Below, one piece after another: positions 18,575-30,500 of a stretch of DNA of 64,000 bases. Numbering within the stretch: the stretch's first letter is position 1; the number at the start of each line of letters is the position of its first letter. The notes beneath the pieces are model-generated. The model ran no database searches, was not told where the DNA came from, and saw nothing but the letters and a program-made list of their open reading frames with translations. The translations under genes and the position numbers were made by a program. Origin of the DNA: Monarcha castaneiventris obscurior (Eukaryota > Chordata > Aves > Passeriformes > Monarchidae); contig JAMPIT010000856.1 of assembly GCA_026261815.1 (NCBI GenBank), positions 8,788,001 to 8,852,000 on the forward strand. The letters run 5' to 3'.

Positions 18575-21500
18575 GTACGGCGGCCTGGGGAGCGCGGCGG
18601 GGTCCAGGGGAGCCCGAGGAGGCAGCGGGGGCTTCGGCCAGCGGGTGGGGCTGGAGGCAGCGGGGAGCTCTGGGGGTTGGTGAAGGGCTGTGGGGGGTCC
18701 ATGAGGAGCTGTGGGAGCGGTGGATGGAGAGTCTGGGAGAGCCCGTGGGGGGAATCTGGGCTCGGTAAGGGGCTCTGGGGCTTAGTGGAGGTTATGCGTT
18801 GTGGGTTGGGGGTTATGGGGATCAGTGGGGATTGATTGATGGGGGATCTGGGGGTGGTGAGGCAGCTCTGGGGGCTGTCGGGGGCCTCTGGAAGTCTGGG
18901 AGGGTCTCTGGGGAGCAGGGATTCCAGGGTTGGTGGGAACTTGGAGGTGCTAGAAGGCTTTTGCGTTTGCAGAGTGCTGGAGGCCTCAGTGGGGGCTCTG
19001 GGGTTAGTGGGGGTCGTGGAGGATCAGTGGGCAGGCGAGGTCTGGGGAACAGGGGGGGCTTTAGGCAGGCTGTTGTCCATGAGAAAAGAGGGACTCCACA
19101 TCGAGATGGATGCAGGAAAGTTGTTGCATCCCCCAACTCCTTTTCCTGAAGTTGAGCGCCTTCTTCGAGACCACCCTGTCATTGATCCAGCTTTTCCCAA
19201 AGTACTGAAACTTCCCTGTACCTCTGAGTAGGTAGGGGGTGATGTGGTTTAGAGACACAAATACTCACTCGGTTTTCAGCCTGGAGCCTGAATTGTGGTT
19301 TTGGTAATGCTTTGGTGCCATTAGCAGGTTATTCTGAGTGAGCTTTCACTGCGTGGCCAGTCAAGGCCTCCCTGGGCTGCTGTGGCTACTCCCTCCCACA
19401 GGCGTGTTCTTTCATGGCTGCTCATGTTTTGGTCTGGGTTGCCATGGCTGGGGCAAAGAAGAGAAAGGAGAAAGCCTGGGCATCATTTGTGCAGAGTTAG
19501 GTAACTCTGAGTTTTCATCTCAGCTGAGTGGGCTCTCAGTGCCTCCTGCTTTCCTCTTTCGGGCCCTGAAGAAATTTAAGATCTCTGACATTGCGGTGGG
19601 AAGGAACAGGCTGGCTCAGGTTCCTGCAGTGCAGGAGGGCGGGCAGTCCCAAAGCCAAGGTGATGCTCAGTCGAGCATGCCTGCTGCGAGGGAAGGCTGG
19701 GACAACTGGGATTGTTCAGCCTGGAAAAGAGAAGGCCTTGGGGTGACCTAATTGTGGCCTTCCGATGGCTGAAGGGAACCTACAGGAAAGATCAAGAGAC
19801 TATTTAAAAGGGTCTGGAGTGACAGGACAAGAGGGAATGGCTTCAAACGGACAAGGGAGTAGGGGTAGATGGAATATTGGGAAGAAACTCTTCCCTGTGA
19901 GGGTGGTGAGGCCCTTGCACAGGTTGCCAGAGAAGTTGTGGCTACCTCATCCCTGGGAATGTTCCAGGCCAGGCTGGATGGGGCTTGGAGCAACCTGGGA
20001 TAGTGGAAGGTGTCCCTGTCCATGGCAGGGGGTGGGATGAGATGATCTTTAAGGTCCCTTCCAAGCCAAACCGCTCTGTGATTCTGTAACACAGTTATGC
20101 ATAGTCTAGCCTGTAGCTGTTCTATGTTGATTTATGGAATGATGGAAGTCTTTGAAAACTATAGTGGAGAAAATTTTGCAGAGTATCAGCTCATGGCCTC
20201 AAAACTCTTTTATAGTCCTTTCCTCATCCCCATGTGCAGGGACACCCCTGGTCGAGGTAAAAGGCCCTTGCATGGGTGAGTCTCACGCTGTGCTTTGAGC
20301 ATGGCTGGACTCTCTTTGTCAGGCTATATGGAGCATATGTATAACTTGCTGTTTATCCCCAGCCATCTGGGGTGTTTATTTCTTCTGCTGAGGGAGAGAA
20401 GTGCCGGGAATCAGAGGAGAATAACGAGAACAGCTCAGCTGAAAGATGATTTTAGAGTGAATTGGCTTTGTTGTGTTTGGCCATCAGAACACCCCTGCCA
20501 GGACAGCTGCTGCTGGGCCAGGCCTCTGCCGTCAGCCTGGGAAGGGAAGGCAGCAATTTCTCCTCTCTTTATTGGCAGCTTCTTTTAGCATCAGTCAGTG
20601 GTTTGAAGGAGCTGAAGGATTGTTGGGGCACAGAGAGGGAGGAGCAGTAAAATCTTCTTTTTTAGCCTTCTGCCTCTTTAAGTCCAGAGTGCAAAGGTTT
20701 TCACAGCTCTCACATCCCTTCTGTTGCTGAACGAGCGCTCACTGCCAACTTGGAGGCTTTGAACACTGAGCTGCTTCCATCAGATAAGGTTAGGTGTGCA
20801 GCTTCCCTTAATGCAAAATTCAGCTGCACTTTCAGAATGTGGTTTTTTTTTTTTTTTACTCCCAGGGGGAAGAGATAACTGCAGATTTTATTTTGGAAGA
20901 CAAATTTTTCTGCTTCTCCTGTCGCTGCCAGTTATCCCTTTCTGAGACAGCAGTAAAACAAAAGCACGCCTTGTTCTCAGACACTGCTATTTGCCCAGTG
21001 CTTCCACAGTTTGTTTTTCCAATGAGCTTGTGGAATATAATTTTCACTTATGTTTCTCTTCATTCTTTGAAAGAAATGGAATCATTTTGTATTTCTGTTT
21101 AAACATATTGTGTTGTACACAGTTGTGATGTTTTCAAGCAAGGCCTAACACTCACCATAAGGGAGAAGTGCAGAAAATCCTGTAGGTCCATCAGCACACC
21201 AAGAATGTGTGTTCTCTGCCAGGAAGTAGCAGAGGTTCACGAGAAGATTTAATTAGGGCTCTACAATATCTGCAGATAAATGCCAGGTCTGAAAGAACAA
21301 AGATGTCAGAAAAGGTTTGGGGAGAGCTGAGAGAGGTAATACAAGGGATTTTCTCTTTTCTCCTCTTTATCTGGATAATGTCTGAAGCCAGGCAGGCTTT
21401 TTATGTTAACTCTTTTGCTTAATGTGGGAAAGTAATGCTAGGATGAGCTCAGAGGATTTGTAATGGAGATGGATAGAGTCTCCTGCATCTAAAGTGCCAG

Positions 21501-24500
21501 TTGAAATGGCAGCCAGGTTCCTCATGGCTGAAACCTACCTGATTTTTGGACTGGCTTATATGGTACCCTGTATTTAATTCCCAGTGGTGGCATAGCAGAA
21601 ACAATATAAGCCATCACCATGGCTGCTAATTACAAACCTCACCTAATTTGGCTTCAATACTTTGATTGACCTCTGGACACTAAACTGTCCTGGTGTCTCC
21701 AGCAAGGTCTTCTCCTGAGAAGAGCAGGTGGCTTTTGGTGGGGCTGTTGTGTGGAAGGCAGGCAGCTGTACCTGAGAGATTCCTGAACTTAAAAAAAAAA
21801 ACAATTTTCATTCTATATTGCTTTTTACCTCGGGGTTGCTGTGAAGGGAGCTTATAGCATCGTTTTGCATATAAACCAAAAATCTCACCCAGGATTTTGT
21901 AGCAGGATCCAATACTTCCCAAAGGTTTTGTGAGGTGTTTTTGAGAAGGTCTTTGTGAAGGCTGGTGAGAGTCTAGAGGGTGGAATTGGGTGCCGTGGGT
22001 TTCGTAGGCTGCCAAGTACATTGAGGTTGACAAGATCCTTTGTGGCATTGGGTGCTGGCCCAGTTCTTATGACTGAACTGTTTATTTTTTCCAATCACTA
22101 CTGTAAATACTATCTTGAAGCATATCCTGACCAGTGAGGAGCAGAAGAGCAGGAAGATGTGTAGTAAAGCAGCGCTGACAGAGTGCTTGCTGTGTGGAGA
22201 GGGATCAGCCTGGAGAAAAAGCTGCAATTTACAGTAGTGGGAATTTGCCTTGAGAGTCACCATCCTGCCATAAATTGCGTTTTTATCTTTCTTTGTTCAA
22301 TGGAGCCATCTTTAAAGTGTCACCGCTCTATTCAAGGTTATTAGAACAAATACCCTTGCTGCAGGTTAGCGAAAACATCTTTGATGATTAAAGCTGATTG
22401 AATTACCAGAATGTGGAGTGCTGGTGACTCTTTTTTGGCCATTCTGCTTCTTTGATAGTGGCCATATGGCTTACACGTGAGGACACAAGGAAGCCTGGTT
22501 TAGTTTTTTTGGTTTTACTCTGGAGCCTTTGCAAAGGCTTCAGGAAAATGCTTACTTCTTTGAATCCAAACCAAGCCTTGCTGCTGCCCGTCTCATGCAG
22601 GTGCAGAGGGCTGACCTGGGGCAGTGAGGTGTGAAATGGGCTCCTCACGGGGTGGTGGACAGGGGCATCAGGGTCAGTTTTGGTCAGGCTCTGGTCAGGG
22701 CTCTGTGTGCTGCTGAGCTCAGCTCTTCTCACTGCAGCCCCTAATCTGCCTGACCCAGAGCCTAAGACCTCTGGGAGAGAAGTTCAGCACCTGGATTAAG
22801 TGCAGCGAGACTTGAAAGTTAATTTTTAACAATACAGGAGAAATGAAGTTGTCCTGTGGGGCTGGGAGTGGGGATCAGGTGCTGCTGGTTTACACCCCTG
22901 GTCCCTGTTGCTGAAGGGAAGTTTCAATGCATGGAGCCGGTCCGGGAACTTGCCTTGGAGTCTGTTTTGGAGGAACAGTGTGTGGTGATTTAATACAGAG
23001 TATTGTTTAAGGAGGCTACAAAAACAAGGTTTCAGCAAAAGATACAGAGGCACTTTACAGAAGCAACAGTGTGGCAGACAGCTTTTCAATTGATTTTTAT
23101 CAAAGCCCTTGCAGTTTCCATTCAAGGCTGTTAAATTGATAATATATATGGTGGATACAGTCTGTTTTCAGAGCTGCTGTTTTGTTCCCCTCTCTTTTTT
23201 TTTTTTTCTTTTTAATGGGAAAATGCTTCAGCTAAGGGGGTTTAAAACACCTTTTTATTTCCCCTTCCATAAGAAGCACTTGAACCCTTTCTTCAGGTTT
23301 CTTATATCTGTGAGATTTTTATGAGTCTTAGAACAAAAACGGTTCCTAAATAAATGAGTTGATGGCTACGTGCAGGAACAGAGAAATGCATTAGAGCCAG
23401 CAGCCCGTGGTAGTCCTGCGGGAGGCATTAATCCAGGCTCTCTTGTCCACAATTTCCCTAAGTTCCCTTCTAAGTAAACTTACTACTTTGCTGTGCTGTA
23501 TGTAAAACATTTTTTTTAAAGACAAGCCTTTCCCCAATGCTAGAAATCAGTGTTTAAAGTGCACACCGTACTCTTAGGATGTGGTCCCCATAAAATACCA
23601 TTTTTGCAGTGTGCTGTTGGGCTCTGAATCCTCTCTCTCTTCATTCATTGCCTTATAGTAAACTAAAAAGTCCTTTGCATTTACTCATAACCATGGAAGC
23701 ATTGTCCCCTATTCTAAGGGAAGTTTTTCTCAGTACAAGGTGGCAGTAACTTTTCTTGCTGTATCAAAAAGATGAATTTTGCCTTTGCCTGCAGTGGAAA
23801 GGGTACAAGAAGTTCTCTCCTCAGAGCTGAAGTACTTTTCTAGGTACTCCTGTAGCTGGTCAGTTGTTAGAAATCCAGCCCCCCACTGCTCATTCAGAAT
23901 TGTGCTTGTCATGCAAAAAGAGCCTGATAAAGTGCTTTTAGTTTTATAAGATTATTTGGATCTGCTTTCACCTCATGACAATGAATTATGTTGTAAGGAA
24001 AATCTCCATGAAATATGAAAATGGATATCTTTGCTTTTAAAGGAGCAAATAAATACTGAGTCATGAATCTGGCAACTTGGAGAAACTACGTACACGTGTG
24101 AAGCTGGGTAATTAGTATAATACCATTTAATACTGGGTTACTAAGACTGGATTTATTTTATAGGCACAAAAGCAGATTGTAGTTCATGAAGGTATTATAA
24201 CATGTATTTTTGGGTAATGCTGTTTTATCTCTTTCAGCATGGTACGCTTAAATGTATATTCCATATGCTTCTAATAGCTATCTATATGTGAGAGTGAGGA
24301 CAGCTTGTTCCCAGTTTGTTACTGCTCTGTTCATGAACTCAGCAGATTTTTTTTAAACTGCATATTTAAAATATGCTTGCCTAAAACCCCCGGAAAATCC
24401 CCACAAACCCTTCCAACAGCTTTAATATTTCATTCAAAACAATTTCCCCCCCAAAAAGTACTGTGCGTTTTCCTTAGTGAGGAACAGCTTTAAGGTAGGC

Positions 24501-27500
24501 AGACTTTCCTGTGAATTCATAAACTACACTGAGTTTTTAATTAACAATTTTTGAAGGTGATGAAGGCATTTGTGGTATTCTCAGTGACAGTAGTCAGTGG
24601 AGGGACAGCAACAGCTCTTGCAGAAGTTTTGGTGGGATGATCCTTCACGGGGAAGGTGCTGCCTGGTACCTGCAGGGCTAGGGCTCTTCGAGACTGGCCT
24701 GGCAACCTCCTTCCTCATCTGGTGTTTGCTACGTGACTAAAAGTCATTTCATCCCTTGTGTTTGGGTTTAAAATCTGTACAATGGACAGGTGATAAGAGC
24801 ATAAATGTTTAGAGAACACAGGGAGAAAGGACATTGTGCGAGCCCTGAGAAGTGAGTAAAGGACCCTAAAGCCCAGCCTGTGAAATGCAGCAATGAGTCT
24901 GCACAGATCATCCAGAACTAGTTTTCGTCTTTTTCATTTGCATTTGCCTGGGGAATTCCTAGTTTTCTATGTAAAAAAACCTTGTTGCTGAGCATAAAAA
25001 TCCTACCAAGAATAGATAAGTCTTATCTTCTGTATTTGTGTAGTTAATCTGCTGATGGTCTGCCCTATCATTTCTATTTCTGTCAGTGGCAAAAGGCTCT
25101 TTTTAAACTGTTGATTCTTCAGCACAAAAGATACTGGTGTAAAAGCTTTGCTAGAGCTGGGTCTCTCTTCCCTTAGGAGCAGCTCCTTTGCTACAGGTGA
25201 ACATGTTTTTATACAACCCAGGGAGTCAGATCTTCCATCTATAGGTAACATTTCCCATTGTTCAAGATGGGGAGATGCAAATAAATCCAGCCAGTCTACT
25301 ACTGGCAGCACTGCCTCTAAATTTAAATATACACTGCATGATTGTTCTCTACCTGACAGAATTATAAGGTGGCCTCTACAATGTAGTAACTAATTTCAAA
25401 ATCAAAGATTAAGGATGAAAAAAATCCATGCCCTGTCTGTGTTTGAACAATTCCTGGCATGGCTGTGTATGGACTATTTACTCATGCTCCTGTATCTCTT
25501 GGTTCACAGCATTTGACAGCTCAGTGTAGTCTCAGAGAGCTTCAGGAGACTCAAAAATGAGGAGATACTCCCGAGAAACCTGTTGCATAAGTTGGTTACC
25601 TTGTAGACTGCTTATTCTTTGAGAGTAAGGCAGCCTGTTCCCCAGTTGGTCCTCAGCAACCTTCTGGGTTAAATTAGCTTGGGAAGAAATTCTTTGTTCA
25701 AATTCAGATCAAAGAAAACATACACAAAGTGAAGGCGCAGATTTGTGTTGTAAACGGTGTTTGAATCCCAAGAATTTTTCAGAGCATTGGTTTCTTGTTC
25801 TTAAGGCAGGAAAGTCTTTGTTGCATCCCAAATGTGGTCAGGAATGTTGAAGATGTTGAACACATTGCATCCTCTTTATTTCCATGGGATACATTTATTG
25901 CAAGAAATATGACTGGTTTGGTATTTGACCCAAATAACAAAAAATCCTGGGTTTTTGCCTAGCTTAGTAAATGCAGAAAGTCTCTTTTCAAAATCTGGTG
26001 TTTCCTGACTTTTTTTCTTAAACTTTTATTTTGTCTCAGTTATAGCTTTCTGCATTTGTTTTCCTTTTGGAAGGAAGGGGGTGTCTTTCCTTGCCTATAA
26101 ACACAAAAAGCTACCTTGAGCATATTAAATAAATTGCAAGCTTCAGCAGCTTTGCCAGCAAATTTTGGAAAGTTTTTATGATATTCTGGGCCTACAGGTG
26201 AGAGGTATTTCATAGCTTCGTCTTCTGAGACTAATAAATACATCTGTATATTTAACAGAGGCATTTTACTTAAGCTTTGGTGACCAAATACTTACTGAAA
26301 TACAGATAATTTTTTTAGACAACCCCAAGGTTTAATTAGTAATTTTGTCCAAAAAGTCCTGCCTGAAGTAAGGTTTTGACTGAAATGATCCATAGATGAG
26401 ATACTATGTTGTAGCTTTTCCTCCAAAACCTCCTTGATTGTAGCTGAAGCAATGGACATCTGTTGGGCTCCCTCTTTTATATAAGTTGTTGAGGATCTTA
26501 ACTCCTCAGTTGTCACCAAAAAGCTCTCTGATCAGTTAACAGAGTGTTAAGGAATTTCACCAGTTAATTGGTTCTTAATTTAAGGATTAGGAGAGAAAAT
26601 ATACAAATTTTATTGGTATATTTCATCTGGAGTGAGTCTTGAAATCCATCTCCACACTGTGACCTGAGTTACTTCCTGAATGTTGTCTGGTATTTTCCTG
26701 AGCAGGTGTTATGGGATATAGGCATGATAATAAGATGATTGATAATGGGATGTAGAGGTTGGGCTGGATGCACAGTATTTGGGTTTGTGTTACCCTGAGC
26801 TCACATTTAAGCTGTTGTAGTAAATAGCTTGGTTTTTTCATTATCTTTGAGCTGCCCTTTCTCTACTGATTTTCGGTGGTTTTAATTAGAAGGGTATTTT
26901 GCTGAAAAGAGCGAACTCAGACCTTTGTGAAATTTTCTGCTAGTACAAATAATGGTAAATCTGAAATCACTTATTAGACAAGAAGTTGTTATGGCAACTA
27001 TAAGATGGTTGGCTAATCAGACAGTGAGATCAGTTTTTATTTACAAGTGTAATGAGCAATTAAGTTTGAGCAGCTGTCAGACTTGGAAAGTGATTAAAGT
27101 TCAGCAAACAACCCAAATGGGTCAGTGTTCAGTTCTGATGGTTTTCTGACACTGCAGCTTGATCATCTGTGGGTTTTACCTACTATAATTAAAACTGCCT
27201 TTTAAATCCCCATCCATGCCAATGACTTGGCATAGCCAGTGAGTAGAAAAACCCTGTTTCCTACCAGGTTCCTTAATGGGTATTGGCCTGGAGTCTTGCT
27301 GTGGGTAATGAGCTATTTCACGTGTAGCATTCCTTAAAGCAAAGCTCAGTTGAGATGCAGAATCATCTCGTGGCTGTTGGTGATCGCCAGGAGGGAGCTG
27401 GAGTGGTGCAGCCTCGCTCAGCCTTTGCACCTCTGAAGGCTCCCTTTCATTAAAGGCAGCATTACACAGTTGCTGGTTGCTTAGGGAGCTGCTGCTGGGC

Positions 27501-30500
27501 TCAGAGGAAGGACGTGCACGGTGTGCATGAACATGAAACCCAAAGGAGGTGGAGAAAGTCGCGATTCACCCAGAAACAGGAGGGAATGCCCAGGAGAAGC
27601 TGACCTTGGCCGGAGCTGGTGAAGCTCTGTCACTGGGCTGGTCACAGTGAACAGGGCAGGCTGCTGGTCCTCATGGCTTTCCCAAGCAGGAGCTGCTTCT
27701 CTGCAGATTCCAGAAGACTGCATGTGTTCCCACTGGGAAAGTTACCCTCCCATCCCTACTCTGCACCAGATCAGCCTATTTCATTGCTGGGCTTTGCTTC
27801 CCTGCTGCACGTGTTAAATAAGCCAAACTGTTTGTAAGCCTTGCTCAAAAGCTGTGTTCTAGTTAGAATTTTAACTGTCCAAGACAGTTAAACCAGCAAT
27901 TTCCAGAATTATGCTGCAATCCCCTGATACATTTACATTTTTATTAATTTTGCCACACTAATGGTATGATGTAATACAGGCAATTGCAGCGGAATGTGAA
28001 ATGGATTGGGACAGCTCCTGACCTGAAGAATTTACAAAGTCGTGTGCCTAGATAACACAAGTTGGTGAATGGGGACTTAAGGGAAAATTAAAATGACAGT
28101 CTCAGAAATAGGCATTTGCATACTTGACCTAAACTTCTGGTATTTACATTTTCTATTTGTCAGTCTTTTTCAGGCTTATCTACAGCAGTGGCACATGAGA
28201 AACAGGGCTGTAAAAATGGAACAGAATTTTTAGTAGGGTTATTAAAGACCAAGAAATCCATGTTTCTCATCCCCCAAGATGGGATTGCACACATGTATCT
28301 TGTTATTGCTGTTGCCTGATTTGCACTCGGGTTTCCTGAGGAGATTGCTTGGAAGTGTTTATCTGCTAAGCTTCTGCAGGCATAGCAAGCCTGGCTTCTT
28401 GGAATGGGCAGCTGGCAATGGGGGCCCTTCAGTGACCACAGCATTGGCAAAAGTAATTCTTGTCACCTCGTGGAAGAGGAGGCAGCTCTGCCCTCCTCCA
28501 GTGGTGAAAACACTTAGTGTATTCCAGACACTGATCCTCAAGCCATGGAGATATTGGAGAATTGGGGTAGGGTTGGGGCTTGCCACCTCTTGCACAGGCC
28601 TACTGTCATCCTGTAGAGCAGTGCAAGGGAAGGCTGAAAAATTGAAATGCAAACTGAAGCTTTCACGCTAGGAAACACAGCCCATCAACCCTCAAAAGCT
28701 GCAGATTCCTCTGTCTAGTTCACTCTACATGTAGGATAATTGTGATTTTCCAGAGGAAGCAGCTCTCACCTTCGTAGTTGTAGATCAGTAGGAGAGCTGG
28801 AGGTGGGAATATGAACGTGGAATAGTTGCTGCAAGAGTTGTGTCATTTCGTTCGTAACACATTTTAATTATCATGTACGGATACTTGCTTAAAAATCTTG
28901 TATAGCACGCTGCAGCAAAGGAGTAAACTTGTTCTTGTGACAGCCTCCTTGTAGGAATGGGAGGTTTTGCCTATTTTTTCCCCTCATTAAATAGTATTTT
29001 CAGTTTATTTTAAGCATGTGAGAATGTGGGCAACTGATTTTAGGAGTAACCTGTAAAAAATAATACAAATAATACTGATGTAGGAGCATGATGATTCTCT
29101 CTGCCTCATAGTTTGTTTGCAGCAAACATGTTACAAGTGAGCAGGTGGGAGGGGGAGTTTGAAATATATGGGGATGGATTTTTAGAGTTTGCAGCTGACG
29201 TGGATTAAAAATTCTTAGAACATTTCATCCATGAAAGGCAATTAGTTTTGTTTTATGAATATGAAAAGCACGTAGCTTGTAAGTACTGGAGTGAAGTCCC
29301 AAGTGAGTTATTAGAACTTGCTTTACTCATGTAGTACAAAATTGGCCATCAAGAGCTGATAGATTTCAAATATAGCTCACTGACACACTGATCATCCATA
29401 ACTTTTCATAAAGTCATTTTTTTGGGGCTCACCTGTAATTACTGGCTGCTGTTGAAGTCCTGAATGGGGCAGATAGTCACAGATCAGGACACCTCCTTGC
29501 TCTTGATGGTGATTACAGCATGTTGTGCTGCTGGGATATGGAATTGTGGTACCTCTCTGCCTGCTTTCCCTACTTTCAGCTGCCCCCTTCTCTCAGATTC
29601 ATAAGTTAAGGCTGATAAAATGAATGGAGTCTGCTCTTTTTTTAGCAGTTGTATTTTTTGGCATTAGGAAAAATTAATGCAATCGTTGTTTTTGGATTAT
29701 TGGGGTTGTATGTGTGAGTAGTTCTCAGCTACTTATGAGTGTTTGGGAAATTATATTTTTTTCAGCTTCTTTTCTGTTTTTTTGGGTTTGTTTGGTGGGG
29801 GAGAGCCAAAGACTCAGCTGTTAAGAAATTTGGTATTTCTAGTGTTAATTAACAGATGTTACTCATCCAGTATGTCAGTGCTTTAATACCTGAGATTCTC
29901 AGTTAAGGAGCTGGTAGCCCAAGTAAAGGAATGAGGTAGCCCCTCCAATCATCCAAATTCCATGGAGAAACTAAAACAGAATGAAAACTCTTTGGCAAGT
30001 GGTGGGCTACAATCTAAGTTCTGGCTATGGAACTGACTAAATGTCAATGTTTTTTGTTATAAAACACTGGCTGCTGGACAGCATTCAAAGGAGGAGGAGG
30101 TTTGGATAACCAGCCTGATGCACTGACCTGTTTAAACAACACCGTGCTGATAAATTCTCCCACACAGAATCATATGGACACGTCACAGCAGTCGCAGTTA
30201 AATTTAGAAAAGGCAAATCTGAAGGAGACCATTTCATCACCCAGGAGGTTTTAATTTAGGCTTTCATGCCTCTCATCCAGAAAAGAAAGATGGACACTCA
30301 GAGTGGGATGATATTAAACTGCTGAAAGTGTTGCCTAATAGATCACAGATGTCTGAAGTGGCAAGTCATCATCCCCCCGACACAACAGGACGAGGGGACC
30401 CTGTCACGAGATGTGACATGTCATAAAGGAGCATTGATTTGTTGCTCCCCTACAGTAAATCAAACATCTCCATTCAAATCCATTAAAATCCATTAATACA

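Larger units (their letters stand above)
17800..18800. promoter_or_regulatory. Divergent GC-rich promoter between DRC3 and TOM1L2
   Basis: A GC- and CpG-rich stretch lies between the DRC3 5' side (minus) and the TOM1L2 first coding exon (plus). It has no clear TATA box. It holds eight CCAAT boxes, GC boxes (gggcgggg, ccgccggggcgg) and a palindromic E-box. The two start codons are about 1.5 kb apart, head to head, so the region probably drives both genes. The exact start sites cannot be read from sequence. Confidence 0.75.

Noticed and set aside
19748..20092. ORFs across 19765-20092 and similar ORFs at 55927-56187, 7191-7520 and 17099-17422
   Set aside because: They are translations of CR1 3' ends, which are non-coding in these truncated copies.
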